Below, piece by piece: positions 18,644-28,328 of a stretch of 64,000 nucleotides of DNA; the stretch's first letter is position 1, and each line of letters begins with the position of its first letter. This DNA is from Neochlamydia sp. S13 (lineage in GTDB: Bacteria > Chlamydiota > Chlamydiia > Chlamydiales > Parachlamydiaceae), in NCBI RefSeq assembly GCF_000648235.2, contig NZ_AP017977.1, positions 2,522,668 through 2,586,667 on the forward strand. Direction: 5' to 3'. The notes under the pieces are model-generated. The model was not told the origin of the DNA and ran no database searches. It saw only the letters and a list, made by a program, of their open reading frames with translations. The position numbers and the translations under genes were made by a program.

Positions 18644-20128
18644 TTAATATTGGCGCCTTTGCTGAGCATTGCCTAGCTTGAGCTCGGTTCGATATTTGGC
18701 TATTGTACGTCTAGCGCAGTCCATTCCTTTTTCCGTTAATAGCTTAGATAAATTGGCATCGGACAAAGGATGTTTTTTATCTTCTTGGCTAATTATTTCC
18801 TTCAGTAAGCTTTTTATGGTATTGGAAGAAATGTCTTCTCCTTTTTGTGACTGTAAAGCGTTTGTAAAAAAGGAGCGCAAAGGAAGGATCCCGCGGGGAG
18901 TATCGATATATTTATTAGCAACTGCGCGGGCAATAGTAGATTCATGCAAGTTCAATTGTTCGGCTATTGATTTCATTGTTAAAGGCATAAGCTTGCCGCA
19001 ATCATCCAAGAAAAATTCCTTTTGCTGGTTGGTAAGTAGTTCTAAGATTTTTAAAAGAGTGTCATTACGCTGATGCACATTCTTAAAGAGCCATTTAGCC
19101 GAGGATAACTTAATACGAATAAACTCTTTGGTATCTGAAGAAAGAGATTCATCCTCTAACATCTGCAAATAACGTCTATTAATCCGCATGGAGGGTAGAA
19201 AATCATTGTTTATGCGTACAGCTAAGTTATCATTGCTTATTTCAATAGTAGCATCCGGAGTAATATATTGGACAAAATGTTTGAAATGTCCTGTTCCAGG
19301 ATGCAGATCCAAGCGAGAAATATCTTTTTGCAGAGCCTTTGAGATTTCTTCCGAGGAGCAAGCAAGCTTTTTATTAATAGAAGGAATGCGATTATGAATA
19401 AGGTCTTCATAATGTTCTTCAAGAATTTTGTAAGCGAGAGTATGGTGCTTTTGGCGACATCGTAATTGAATAAGTAAAGATTCTTGCATATTGGCGGCTC
19501 CAACCCCATAGGGCTCGAAAGCTTGTATTGTTTTTAAAAGACTTTTAATTTTTCCTATAGGAAAATTATAAAGCCCAGCAATTTCTTGAAGGGGAGTTTG
19601 CAAAAATCCATTCTCATCAAAGTTACCAATGATTGCTTCAGCTATTGCTCTATCTTCTTCATGATCAAAAGATTCTTTTGCCTGTTGCATTAAATATTCA
19701 AAAAGAGAACTTTCAGCGTAAATAGAGCTTTCCTGAAATGTCTTAAGCTTTTCTTCTTCTTGTGTGCGATGGCTGGAAGGAGGAAGATCGTATAGATAGT
19801 CCCGAAACTCTTCATCGAGTTTTTTCATAATCTCAAAATCATTTTCATTAAAAGATAATTCTTTTTCAGGTTGTTGTTCGCCTTCCTCAGGAATTTCTGC
19901 ATTCTCTTCTTCTAACTTCTTTAAATTAGAATTCTCCTCTTCTCCTTCAATAAAATCGAGCAAAGGGTTTTGTTGAACTTCTTGCTCCACGGTTGCTGAA
20001 AGCTCTAGCACAGGCATTTGTAGCAAATGAATAGCCTGTTGCATTTGTGGCGACATCATCAGGCGCTGCGTTTGCTTAAGGCTTGTGGCTTGGCGAGCTA
20101 ATAGGTTTAAAGAAATTGGATCACTCAT
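18644..20128 (-). CDS. rpoN: RNA polymerase sigma-54 factor
   Basis: The alternative sigma factor that needs an AAA+ activator to open promoters. The N-terminus is the Q-rich activator-contact region (RQATSLKQTQRLMMSPQMQQ, then AIHLLQMPVLEL), followed by an acidic linker and the core-binding domain. A helix-turn-helix (MKSIAEQLNLHESTIARAV) follows, and the RpoN box ARRTIAKYRTEL lies near the C-terminus, close to the family consensus ARRTVAKYRE. Length (494) is normal. Chlamydiae pair RpoN with a single NtrC-type regulator; that partner is not in this window. It is transcribed divergently from dnaB. Confidence 0.95.
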   Translation of the reverse strand: MSDPISLNLLARQATSLKQTQRLMMSPQMQQAIHLLQMPVLELSATVEQEVQQNPLLDFIEGEEENSNLKKLEEENAEIPEEGEQQPEKELSFNENDFEIMKKLDEEFRDYLYDLPPSSHRTQEEEKLKTFQESSIYAESSLFEYLMQQAKESFDHEEDRAIAEAIIGNFDENGFLQTPLQEIAGLYNFPIGKIKSLLKTIQAFEPYGVGAANMQESLLIQLRCRQKHHTLAYKILEEHYEDLIHNRIPSINKKLACSSEEISKALQKDISRLDLHPGTGHFKHFVQYITPDATIEISNDNLAVRINNDFLPSMRINRRYLQMLEDESLSSDTKEFIRIKLSSAKWLFKNVHQRNDTLLKILELLTNQQKEFFLDDCGKLMPLTMKSIAEQLNLHESTIARAVANKYIDTPRGILPLRSFFTNALQSQKGEDISSNTIKSLLKEIISQEDKKHPLSDANLSKLLTEKGMDCARRTIAKYRTELKLGNAQQRRQY

Positions 20129-20534
20129 ACCTCACTATTTAAAAGATTTTTATAGAATTGACAAGAATTTTTTTAGTTTAGCCTTAGATGTCTGATGAAT
20201 GTCACTTTGAGCTTTAGTAGGTTGCAAGACAGCTTAAAAAAAATAAGGCCAAGCCTGCAATTAATTCAGGGCTTAAACTATTTTTATTCCTCTTGTTTTT
20301 GCTAATAGCCGATAAATCTTAACTTATAGCATTTCTTTAATGGTGAGCTTTAATCTATGTAAATGAATATTTACTAAAACGTGGATTAAAAATATTTAAG
20401 CTGTTCATAATAAACGCCTTAAATTAAGAAAGTGAAAGAGGGATAAGGGAGAAAGCTAAAGAAGTAAACGGCAATTTCTTGGGATAAACTAGAGGTTTAT
20501 AGTATAGTTTATCCAAATTTAATGGGATGTGGAT
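20129..20534. other. Divergent promoter region of rpoN and dnaB
   Basis: About 400 AT-rich bases between divergent genes. No frame or RNA gene is visible. The run TATAGTATAGTTTATCC shortly before dnaB contains possible -10 elements, but no paired -35 is clear. Confidence 0.35.
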
Positions 20535-21980
20535 ATGTCAGATAATCCTTCTAAAGTTCGCGTGGCTCCTAACTCTAAAGAATCTGAAATGATGGTTCTA
20601 GGATGCATGCTTACCAGTGTCAACGGCCTTAACATTGCGGCGGATGGCCTAGATGAGGCCGATTTTTATTACACCGAGCATAAAATCATTTTTGAGGTTT
20701 TAAAGACTTCTTATAAAAATGATAAGCCTGCTGACGTGCATCTTGTCTGTGAAGAGTTAAAGCGCTTAAGTAAGCTAAAAGCGGCAGGTGGAGCTGCTTA
20801 TATAACAACTTTAGCTCAATATGCTGGTACTTCCGCTTATATTGAAGAATACACCGACATTGTTCGCAACAAAGCTATTTTAAGACGCATGATTAATACG
20901 TCTCAAGTGGTTGAAAAAAAAGCCCTGGAAGAGCCACAAGATGTGCTGGGTGCTCTAGATGAAGCCCAGCAACTTTTTTATCAAATAAGCCAAACTGCCA
21001 ATCAAACGACAGGTAAGCTGATTAGCCAAATTTTATCCGGCGTTAAGGCTGAAACGGCTACTCCTTTTTTGAAAGCTTTAGAAGAGCGGCAGGTTCGTTA
21101 TCAAGAACGTGGGCCGGAAGAAAGTGGTATTACTGGTCTTCCTACTTTCTATACCGACTTGGATAAGTTAATTAATGGACTCAATAATTCTAATTTGATG
21201 ATCCTTGCTGCTCGCCCCGCTATGGGTAAAACGGCCTTAGCTATCAATATCGCCGAAAATGTCTGCTTTAAGAGCAATATGCCAGTAGGTGTTTTTTCCT
21301 TAGAGATGAGTGCAGAGCAACTCGTGCATCGAATTATTTGCTCTCAGTCAGAAGTAGAGTCCGATAAAATTAAAACAGGCTCTTTAAATGGTATTGAATA
21401 CCAAAGGATTGTTTCAGCTGTCAATATGATGCAAAATCATGTGATGGTCATTGATGATCAGCCTGGACTTAAAATTACAGATTTAAGAGCACGTGCCCGA
21501 CGTATGAAAGAAACTTACGGCATAGGGTTTTTAGTGATAGACTACTTGCAATTGATTACAGGCTCCGGCTCTTTTCGAGGACAGGAAAATCGTCAGAATG
21601 AAATCTCAGAAATTTCACGTTTACTAAAAAATTTGGCAAGGGAGCTTAATATTCCTGTCCTATGTCTATCCCAGCTGTCAAGAAAAGTAGAAGAGCGTCA
21701 AGGACATCGTCCGATGATGAGTGATTTGCGTGAAAGTGGTAGTATTGAGCAAGACTCGGATATTATTTTATTCTTATTGAGGCGAGAATATTATGATCCT
21801 ATGGATAAACCTGGCATGGCTGAATTGATAGTAGCTAAAAACCGCCATGGCGGGGTAGGAAGTATTAACTTTACCTATCGTAAAGAAATCGTGCAGTTTG
21901 CTAATTATATTCCTGTTAAATACGACCCCAATGCCTCTGCAGAAAAAGAGATGGCCTCCGAATTTGGTAATTTTAATTAA
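20535..21980 (+). CDS. dnaB: Replicative DNA helicase DnaB
   Basis: The hexameric 5'-3' helicase that unwinds DNA at the replication fork. An N-terminal DnaG-interaction domain (ESEMMVLGCMLTS) precedes the RecA-like motor. The motor has Walker A ARPAMGKTALAINIA, Walker B region FLVIDYLQLI, and SQLSRKVEER with DLRESGSIEQDSD. The ATG at 20535 is preferred because GGGA lies seven bases upstream; an in-frame GTG at 20529 would add two residues. Length (481) is typical. Downstream come the COX24-like small protein, mnmG and lplA, an order also seen in Chlamydia. Confidence 0.96.
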   Translation: MSDNPSKVRVAPNSKESEMMVLGCMLTSVNGLNIAADGLDEADFYYTEHKIIFEVLKTSYKNDKPADVHLVCEELKRLSKLKAAGGAAYITTLAQYAGTSAYIEEYTDIVRNKAILRRMINTSQVVEKKALEEPQDVLGALDEAQQLFYQISQTANQTTGKLISQILSGVKAETATPFLKALEERQVRYQERGPEESGITGLPTFYTDLDKLINGLNNSNLMILAARPAMGKTALAINIAENVCFKSNMPVGVFSLEMSAEQLVHRIICSQSEVESDKIKTGSLNGIEYQRIVSAVNMMQNHVMVIDDQPGLKITDLRARARRMKETYGIGFLVIDYLQLITGSGSFRGQENRQNEISEISRLLKNLARELNIPVLCLSQLSRKVEERQGHRPMMSDLRESGSIEQDSDIILFLLRREYYDPMDKPGMAELIVAKNRHGGVGSINFTYRKEIVQFANYIPVKYDPNASAEKEMASEFGNFN

Positions 21981-22322
21981 AGCGTTCTTCGGCCTTTCTA
22001 GCTCTTTTCCTATCCTTAGCAAAGAAGATAACTAGTTGAGTTTAAACCTATCACGGTCTATCGGTACTTTATGCTTTTTATGAATTTTTTGGATGTTTAT
22101 AGCAAGAATTAAAGAAGGCTGAAGAGTTGTTGGATAAGAGTAAAAGAAGCTTGATGGGTGCTTTAATGAATTTAAAGAAATTTGCTAGGAAAGACAAAAA
22201 GTTTTAACCCTTCTTCTCTTCAAGATATGACTTTACTTTTTAATCCCAAATAGAGTATTATTCCCAAAATTAGTCTTTAAGCGTTTAAATTTAAAATATA
22301 TAACTGTTGTTTGGGAGAAACT

Positions 22323-22409
22323 ATGTCATCTGTAAAAAAGAAGCGCAGATACAAAATTGCAAAGCATAAGCGCAAGAAGCGTAGTAGACGTGATCGTCAC
22401 AAAACCTAA
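22323..22409 (+). CDS. 28-residue basic protein, AURKAIP1/COX24 domain
   Basis: A very short frame, MSSVKKKRRYKIAKHKRKKR followed by SRRDRHKT, with GGGAG upstream. More than half the residues are Lys or Arg. It matches the COX24/AURKAIP1 (DUF1713) family, small ribosome-associated proteins also present between dnaB and mnmG in Chlamydia. A strong hairpin terminator follows. Role in the ribosome is known for mitochondrial relatives and inferred here. Confidence 0.8.
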   Translation: MSSVKKKRRYKIAKHKRKKRSRRDRHKT

Positions 22410-22435
22410 CCGGCTAAAAAAGCTGGCAGAGTTTT

Positions 22436-22459
22436 AAAGAGAACCCCTGCGTTCTCTTT
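22436..22459 (+). terminator. Rho-independent terminator after the COX24-like gene
   Basis: AAAGAGAAC pairs with GTTCTCTTT (9 bp) around the loop CCCTGC, leading into T-rich sequence. It separates the small basic protein from mnmG. Confidence 0.75.
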
Positions 22460-22494
22460 TGCTTCTCAACTACTTCTTTTAATCTTTGAGTTTT

Positions 22495-24390
22495 ATGTGG
22501 AAATATCCAACCAAGTATGATGTTATTATCATGGGAGCTGGCCATGCAGGCTGCGAAGCTGCTTTAGCTTCTGCTCGCCTAGGTGCAAGAACACTTTTAT
22601 TAACAATGAATTTGGATACGATTGGAAAAATGAGCTGCAATCCTGCTGTAGGGGGAGTGGCTAAAGGCCATATTGTCCGGGAAATCGATGCCCTAGGCGG
22701 AGAAATGGGCAAAGCTATCGATTGCACAGGAATTCAATTTCGGATGTTGAATGCTACTAAAGGTCCTGCGGTATGGGCTCCTAGAGCACAAGCCGATAAA
22801 GCTGCTTATCAGCTGGAGATGAAGCATCGCTTGGAGAAAACGCCTGGCTTAGAAATTAAACAAGGGACCATTGAAGAATTAATTGTTGAACAAGATCGCA
22901 TCCAAGGGGTGATTACCAAGGAAGGTATTCTCTACTATTGCTCAGCTTTAGTGATTTCTTCCGGAACTTTTATGCGAGGCTTGCTGCATATTGGAGAGAC
23001 CAATTATGCCGGTGGCCGTGCTGGTGACCAGCCTGCTGTTGGCTTATCAGCTAGCTTGATAAAGCTAGGCTTAAAGTTAGGACGTCTAAAAACAGGTACT
23101 CCGCCACGGGTGAACCAGCGATCGATCGATTATAGCCACACTGAAGAGCAGCCTGGCGATCCGAATGTCAAGTTTTCTTTCGATGATGAGCCAATCAATC
23201 GCTTGCCTCAAATATCTTGCTATATCACTTATACTACAGAAGAAACTAAAAAAATTATTTTAGAAAATATTCATCGCTCTCCTATGTATTCAGGTAAAAT
23301 CACCGGAGTGGGCCCGCGCTATTGTCCCTCGATTGAAGATAAAATCGTGCGATTTGCTGATAAAGAGCGCCATCAAATTTTTCTGGAGCCTGAAGGCTTA
23401 AAAACAGAAGAGGTGTATGTGAATGGGGTCTCTTCTTCTCTCCCTTTTGATGTACAAATGGCTTTCATTAAAAGTATTCCTGCTTTAAGAAATGCTGAAA
23501 TCATGCGTCCTGCTTATGCTATCGAATATGATTATGTAGTAAGCGGGCAAATTGATAGCTCTTTGCAATGTAAGACGATAGAAGGACTTTTTCTAGCGGG
23601 GCAGATCAATGGAACCTCAGGGTACGAAGAAGCTGCTGGACAAGGATTAATGGCAGGAATCAATGCAGCTCATCATGTACAAGCTAAGCCCCCGTTAATC
23701 TTGAAAAGATCGGAAGCCTACATTGGTGTAATGATCGATGATCTGGTCACTAAGGGTTTAGATGAGCCTTATCGCATGTTCACTAGCCGAGCCGAGCATC
23801 GCCTTTTGCTCAGGCAAGATAATGCCGATCTTAGATTGCGTCATTATGGTTATGAAATTGGCTTGATAGAAGAAAAACGCTATGCTTCTCTTAAATATAA
23901 AGAAAAAATGATTCAAGAAGGTGTGAATCGACTTGACAAAGTTTTCGTTCAGCTCAAAGGAAAAGGGTATAGCTTAGCGCAGCTTCTTTGCCGCCCAGAA
24001 AATAATTATGCAAGTTTGTTAAATGATTATCCTGCTGAAATGCAGGATTACGGCATGGAAATTAACTTTCAGATCGAGCTTGCTTTAAAATATGCAGGGT
24101 ATATTCAACGTCAGCATAGCGAAGTAGCTAAATTGGCTCATCTTGAGCATATTCTCATTCCTAAAGATTTCAATTTTGCCTCTATTACAGGCTTAAGAAA
24201 TGAAGCCTTACAAAAACTAGCAGATGCCCATCCCTTAAATTTAGGACAGGCCTCACGCCTTTCAGGAGTTTCGCCAGCAGATATTTCTGTTCTAATGATT
24301 GCCTTAGTGCGGTTTAATGCTAATAAAAATTCTGAGCTAGTCAATCAAGAGGCTCTTTCTTCTTTTCCTAGCAGTGAAGGAAGTGAGTAA
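22495..24390 (+). CDS. mnmG: tRNA uridine-34 5-carboxymethylaminomethyl modification enzyme MnmG
   Basis: The FAD-dependent subunit that, with the GTPase MnmE, modifies the wobble uridine of certain tRNAs. The N-terminus has the FAD-binding motif VIIMGAGHAGCEAALASAR, then CNPAVGGVAKGHIVREIDAL and GPAVWAPRAQADK. Further motifs are GRLKTGTPPRV and QINGTSGYEEAAGQG. Length (631) fits. The ATG at 22495 is used; an upstream TTG at 22486 is possible. The 3' end overlaps lplA by 17 bases, suggesting translational coupling. Confidence 0.96.
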   Translation: MWKYPTKYDVIIMGAGHAGCEAALASARLGARTLLLTMNLDTIGKMSCNPAVGGVAKGHIVREIDALGGEMGKAIDCTGIQFRMLNATKGPAVWAPRAQADKAAYQLEMKHRLEKTPGLEIKQGTIEELIVEQDRIQGVITKEGILYYCSALVISSGTFMRGLLHIGETNYAGGRAGDQPAVGLSASLIKLGLKLGRLKTGTPPRVNQRSIDYSHTEEQPGDPNVKFSFDDEPINRLPQISCYITYTTEETKKIILENIHRSPMYSGKITGVGPRYCPSIEDKIVRFADKERHQIFLEPEGLKTEEVYVNGVSSSLPFDVQMAFIKSIPALRNAEIMRPAYAIEYDYVVSGQIDSSLQCKTIEGLFLAGQINGTSGYEEAAGQGLMAGINAAHHVQAKPPLILKRSEAYIGVMIDDLVTKGLDEPYRMFTSRAEHRLLLRQDNADLRLRHYGYEIGLIEEKRYASLKYKEKMIQEGVNRLDKVFVQLKGKGYSLAQLLCRPENNYASLLNDYPAEMQDYGMEINFQIELALKYAGYIQRQHSEVAKLAHLEHILIPKDFNFASITGLRNEALQKLADAHPLNLGQASRLSGVSPADISVLMIALVRFNANKNSELVNQEALSSFPSSEGSE

Positions 24391-25114
24391 GGCCCCCTTT
24401 CGTCCCCCTCTTAATGTTTTGCTTTTAAGTCAATCTACCATTCTCGAGCAGCTGCAGCTGGAAGAAGCTCTTTTGCGCGTTGATCAACGTAATTGGTGTT
24501 TAATCAACCCAAACCCTCCAGAAGCCATCGTCATGGGGATATCTTCTTCTCCTGAAAAAGTCATTGATCTAAATAGACTTCAAAAACAGCCTGTGCCACT
24601 GATTCGCCGATTTAGCGGGGGAGGGACCGTTTTCATTGATGCGGATTCTATCATAAAAACTTTTATTTTTAATCAGGCAGATCTAGGCATTCCCTGCTAT
24701 CCTCATGCTGTTTTCCAGTGGAGCGAGATTTTTTATCGTTTGGTCTTTCAGGAGATAGAATTGCGTTTATGTGAGAATGATTATGTGATTAAAGGGAGAA
24801 AATGTGGAGGAAATGCTCAATATATGACGAAAAATCGTTGGCTACATCATACTTCATTTTTATGGGACTACCAGGCAGAAAACATGGCTTACCTAAAAAT
24901 GCCCCCTAAAATGCCTGGTTATCGTGAACGACGCTCTCATGATAATTTCCTATGCAAGTTAGGTGAGTATTTGCCAAGCAAGCAAGAAGTGGTGAATAGA
25001 TTTTTAAAAACCTTAAAGGTTTATTTTAAAGTTGAAATTTCCTCTCTCTCTGAAGCCTACAAAGTCACCCAAATTCCTCATCGAAGAACTTCTCAAAGAA
25101 TCGATCTATTCTAA
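24374..25114 (+). CDS. lplA: Lipoate-protein ligase A family protein
   Basis: A biotin/lipoate ligase-fold enzyme that attaches lipoate, probably scavenged from the host, to dehydrogenase E2 subunits. Visible are RRFSGGGTVFIDADS (the substrate loop, residues about 78-92) and GRKCGGNAQY carrying the catalytic Lys. The start is a GTG at 24374 inside the end of mnmG. Length (246) is short, without the C-terminal accessory domain of E. coli LplA. The mnmG-lplA pair is conserved in Chlamydia. Confidence 0.85.
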   Translation: MKEVSKAPFRPPLNVLLLSQSTILEQLQLEEALLRVDQRNWCLINPNPPEAIVMGISSSPEKVIDLNRLQKQPVPLIRRFSGGGTVFIDADSIIKTFIFNQADLGIPCYPHAVFQWSEIFYRLVFQEIELRLCENDYVIKGRKCGGNAQYMTKNRWLHHTSFLWDYQAENMAYLKMPPKMPGYRERRSHDNFLCKLGEYLPSKQEVVNRFLKTLKVYFKVEISSLSEAYKVTQIPHRRTSQRIDLF

Positions 25115-25230
25115 ATAAGAGCAATGGGGTTATCTTTTTTAAGGTTAAATGGAGAAATGAGCTTGACTCAACGGGCTAGCTTAAATAAAGGAGCTTAAAA
25201 AAAAGAGCTCAGCGAGGGTAAAAAGGGCCG

Positions 25231-25352
25231 CTGTAAGGGGCTTGGAAAACTGCGTAATCAACACAGTCTGTATAGGTGGGTTCGCTCCCTAGCGATCGAT
25301 GCCTCGAATAGCACGTATTCTGGCAACGGATGGCTAGCGTCGTGAGCCCCCA
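25231..25352. ncRNA. Candidate structured non-coding RNA, family unknown
   Basis: A GC-rich island in an AT-rich gap between convergent genes. GGGGCT near 25237 can pair with AGCCCC near 25346. Inside, CTAGC/GCTAG, GCC/GGC and GAATA/TATTC nest into a rod-like hairpin. A-rich flanks with GAGCT/AGCTC lie just upstream and could be a terminator if transcription is on the minus strand. No known family (tmRNA, RNase P, SRP) is recognised; a 6S-like RNA cannot be excluded. The rest of the 25115-25571 gap holds nothing else visible. Confidence 0.35.
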
Positions 25353-25571
25353 AAAAAATAATTATCGTTGATTGGCTTTATATTCCCAAGGAGTCCCAAA
25401 CAGCAGCTAGAATATCCTGCTTTCATGATCTCATGATAACGTAAACGCTTATTAATATTCTAGATGTAAAGCTCTAAAATCGAAAAAGAAAGGGCTTTTT
25501 GTCGCCTATCTCTTGATAATTAGTTCTTAGAATTTATTGGCCTGATTTTTTTTTTAAGTGTTTCTTTAAGA

Positions 25572-27128
25572 TCAATATAACTCTGGATCAGCAGGGGTGA
25601 GGCCTTGGTAATTTATACATTTAAATAAAGCAGCTTCTTTAACTTTCTGATGGCCAAGGGAAAAAAGAATTTTTTTCTCTTTAAATTCAACTGTCTGAAA
25701 ATATTTTGCAAGTAAGTGGCAGTAGTGCTGGATCTGAAGATCATCCAGCTGATCAAGATGGGGATGATTCTCAGTTACAATAAAATAGCCTGTTTTTCCT
25801 AGCTGCTCTTCTTTCATGCTAGGCCAAAAGGAAAATTGATTTTTTCTTGCTCCCTGTAAATTTAAAAAGTAAGCTCTTTGCTGAGCTGGATTATAAAAGC
25901 TTAAGAGGCTACTCATCTGGTATTTATCGCTAAATAAAAATTCCTGGGCAGGATCTACCCTTAGAGTAGCCAGTTCCTGGCGCAATGTGCTCCATCCTAG
26001 GTTGTGCTTAAAGGGATTAATTTTATAAGGAGTATTAAAAGGGAGGGACAACTGCAGAGAGGGGAGTAGAAAAGCTAATAGACATAATAAAATGGAGAGA
26101 ACGAGCCCTCCCTTTAGCCAAAAAAGCATTTTCTGCGCTCGTTCACAGCAAAACCAACAGAGGCATACAATTCCTGAAGGAAAGGCAAAATCTCCCCAAT
26201 TGCCTTGCAATTTTTTAAAAATAGAGAGCGTTAAAAATAGGCTAAGCAAAGAAAAACAAAGGAGACCGCAAAAGCATAAAGCAGAAGGAAGAGTATTCCG
26301 CTCTTTATATAACCTGTAAAAGCTAAGGATTAAAAGTATAAAAACAATAGGAGAGAGCAAGGCTGATTGAGCTCCTAGAAACTCCCAAAAATTGCCATTA
26401 AAAAAGGTAGATTTTGCCTGCAAAGGAACTTGGGGGACATACAGGGTAGAAAAAACATGACGAAAAGTTACCCAATCATGCTGGGCATTCCAAACGAGTG
26501 AAGGAAAAAGCCCTAAAAGAGAAATAGCTAAGCCTATCAAAAAATGGCGATGAATGAGTAGAGGATACAGAGGGAAAAAGCAAAGAATCCCTAGCCATAG
26601 AATATAGATAGGCCATTTAAAAAGAGCTCCTAATCCTACGATTAGGCCTAAAAGCCAGTAAGAAGGCCTCTGACCTCTATTTAAAGAATAGGCGATCACT
26701 AGGCACGCTAAGATCCAAAAGAGCATCATCCCCCCATCTGTAATAGCGAAAAAGCTCCCCGCTATGCCTAGAGGGGTTAAAGCCATAACGAGCCCTGCCC
26801 AAAAGCATGTCCTAGGCTTTAATCTACAAGCTCGTGCTAGGGAGTAAATCAAAAGAGGATAGAGGGCTGCTAAAACCACAGACATACAGCGTACCCCTAG
26901 CTCTGTATTTCCTAACAAATGAGTGCCCAGCCAGATTTGCCAAGCAATGCCGGGCGGCTTACTATAATAGCCCCAGCTAAGATCTTGGCTCCATGTCCAA
27001 TATTGAGCCTCGTCTGGTCCCAAGCCAATAGGGCTATAGAGAATGGTTAAAATCATGATGGCAGCTTTTCCAAGGACAAGAAATAGGAGTAGGGGAAAGT
27101 TTTTTGAAGAATTTAGGAAGCCTTGCAT
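25572..27128 (-). CDS. Glycosyltransferase family 39 membrane protein (ArnT/PMT-like)
   Basis: A polytopic inner-membrane protein with about a dozen hydrophobic segments. The first periplasmic loop has GPDEAQYWTWSQDLSWGYY followed by SKPP, the catalytic DE region of GT-C fold GT39 enzymes. These move a sugar from a polyprenyl-phosphate carrier to lipid A or protein. The C-terminal soluble region is family-like (FLFSDKYQMSSLLSFY). The ATG at 27128 (MQGFLNSSKNFPLLL) is preferred; a start at 27164 adds 12 charged residues. Neither has a strong ribosome binding site. The acceptor is unknown; LPS modification is plausible. Confidence 0.82.
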   Translation of the reverse strand: MQGFLNSSKNFPLLLFLVLGKAAIMILTILYSPIGLGPDEAQYWTWSQDLSWGYYSKPPGIAWQIWLGTHLLGNTELGVRCMSVVLAALYPLLIYSLARACRLKPRTCFWAGLVMALTPLGIAGSFFAITDGGMMLFWILACLVIAYSLNRGQRPSYWLLGLIVGLGALFKWPIYILWLGILCFFPLYPLLIHRHFLIGLAISLLGLFPSLVWNAQHDWVTFRHVFSTLYVPQVPLQAKSTFFNGNFWEFLGAQSALLSPIVFILLILSFYRLYKERNTLPSALCFCGLLCFSLLSLFLTLSIFKKLQGNWGDFAFPSGIVCLCWFCCERAQKMLFWLKGGLVLSILLCLLAFLLPSLQLSLPFNTPYKINPFKHNLGWSTLRQELATLRVDPAQEFLFSDKYQMSSLLSFYNPAQQRAYFLNLQGARKNQFSFWPSMKEEQLGKTGYFIVTENHPHLDQLDDLQIQHYCHLLAKYFQTVEFKEKKILFSLGHQKVKEAALFKCINYQGLTPADPELY

Positions 27129-27245
27129 GGTAGTGCGCTCAATTTTTTTATCTCGATCATACAATAGCTTGTAAGAATTGAGAAGAAAAAATTAAATAAG
27201 CCTCTACCGGAGCCTAAAAAGCAGTGCAAGGAGCTTAAAAAAACT

Positions 27246-28274
27246 TTAAGCGCCCATTCCTACAGCTAGTAACTGCTCTCGATAAGTTTGCTTTTGCTTA
27301 AAGAGATGAATGTGCTGCTTAGTAGCTTCGATAATGCCATGATCAGCCTTAGTCAGATGTTCGTAAAGCTTTTGCTTGCGAAAGGTAAGCATGCGATTAA
27401 TTTGGTCAATATTAAGAAGAGTGATTTTATTATGTCGAGCAATGGAAGGATCTATATTTCGAGGCACCCCTAAATCTATAAGAAGTTTAGCTGGAATTTC
27501 CTTAATAGGTAAGTGGGAGTAACTAATCAATGCCTGAGGAGCTTTCGTGCCACAGATAATCCAATCAAATTGATGCCATTGGGCAAGAGATTGCCACTCT
27601 AAAAGGTTAAGTTGGTAGGTTTTTGCAAGATCGATAGCATGCTTTTTTGTTCGATTACAAATCGTAATGTCGGTAAAATTTTTACTCATCAGAAAGCGAA
27701 GAATTTTTTGATTGATAGCCGAGGCCCCCACCAAAAGGATTTTAGCCTGAGAAAGATTTTTAAAAAAATGGCTGCCTGTGTTAAAGATCGCATGTTCAAT
27801 ATCAGGAAGAGCGCGAGTTAAAAGGTGTTGCGAGCGGATTTTTTTAGCTATCTTTAAAGACTTTTGAAAAAGATAATGCATGTCTTCGGGAAGCTGAGAA
27901 AATTGGCAAGAGATCTTGTAAGCATGCTTAACTTGGCTTTGAATCTCTGTTTCGGCGACGATAGCACTATCAAGCCCTGCCGTCACGCGCGAAAGATGAT
28001 AGAAGCAATCATGTCCAAAATAAGAGTAGAGCTTTTGATCAAATTGCATGTCGACTTCATTTCTAAAAATATTAAGAAGATAGGTATGAGTATCAGCTAA
28101 ATCATCTGAGCAAAAATAAATCTCTGTGCGGTTACAAGTAGAGAGAAGAATAAAGTGGTGATGGCCATGCATAGACGTTCCTGCTCCCAAGCGTTTTTGG
28201 CAAGCCTTAGCCAATAATTCTCGAAGTTTCAAATCAGCAAGCTTATAATTGATTCCCAGTACTCCAATTCGCAT
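27246..28274 (-). CDS. hemA: Glutamyl-tRNA reductase
   Basis: The first enzyme of the C5 heme pathway, reducing glutamyl-tRNA to glutamate-1-semialdehyde with NADPH. The N-terminus has LLSTCNRTEIY with the catalytic Cys at residue 47. TAGLDSAIVAETEIQSQVKHAY follows in place of the usual GE.QILGQVK block. The NADPH domain contains ILLVGASAINQKIL. It is 342 residues, shorter than the 400-plus of many bacteria, as in chlamydiae. The gene lies near parE-parC as in Chlamydia, but pseB stands between. Confidence 0.9.
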   Translation of the reverse strand: MRIGVLGINYKLADLKLRELLAKACQKRLGAGTSMHGHHHFILLSTCNRTEIYFCSDDLADTHTYLLNIFRNEVDMQFDQKLYSYFGHDCFYHLSRVTAGLDSAIVAETEIQSQVKHAYKISCQFSQLPEDMHYLFQKSLKIAKKIRSQHLLTRALPDIEHAIFNTGSHFFKNLSQAKILLVGASAINQKILRFLMSKNFTDITICNRTKKHAIDLAKTYQLNLLEWQSLAQWHQFDWIICGTKAPQALISYSHLPIKEIPAKLLIDLGVPRNIDPSIARHNKITLLNIDQINRMLTFRKQKLYEHLTKADHGIIEATKQHIHLFKQKQTYREQLLAVGMGA

Positions 28275-28328
28275 GGCATTCCTTAATAGATATAAATTAC
28301 GCCCTTATAAATAATTTTAAAATTATGG

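Noticed and set aside
25231..25352. tmRNA, RNase P RNA or SRP RNA at the GC-rich island
   Set aside because: None of the conserved sequence signatures of these RNAs is present on either strand, so only a generic structured-RNA candidate is reported.
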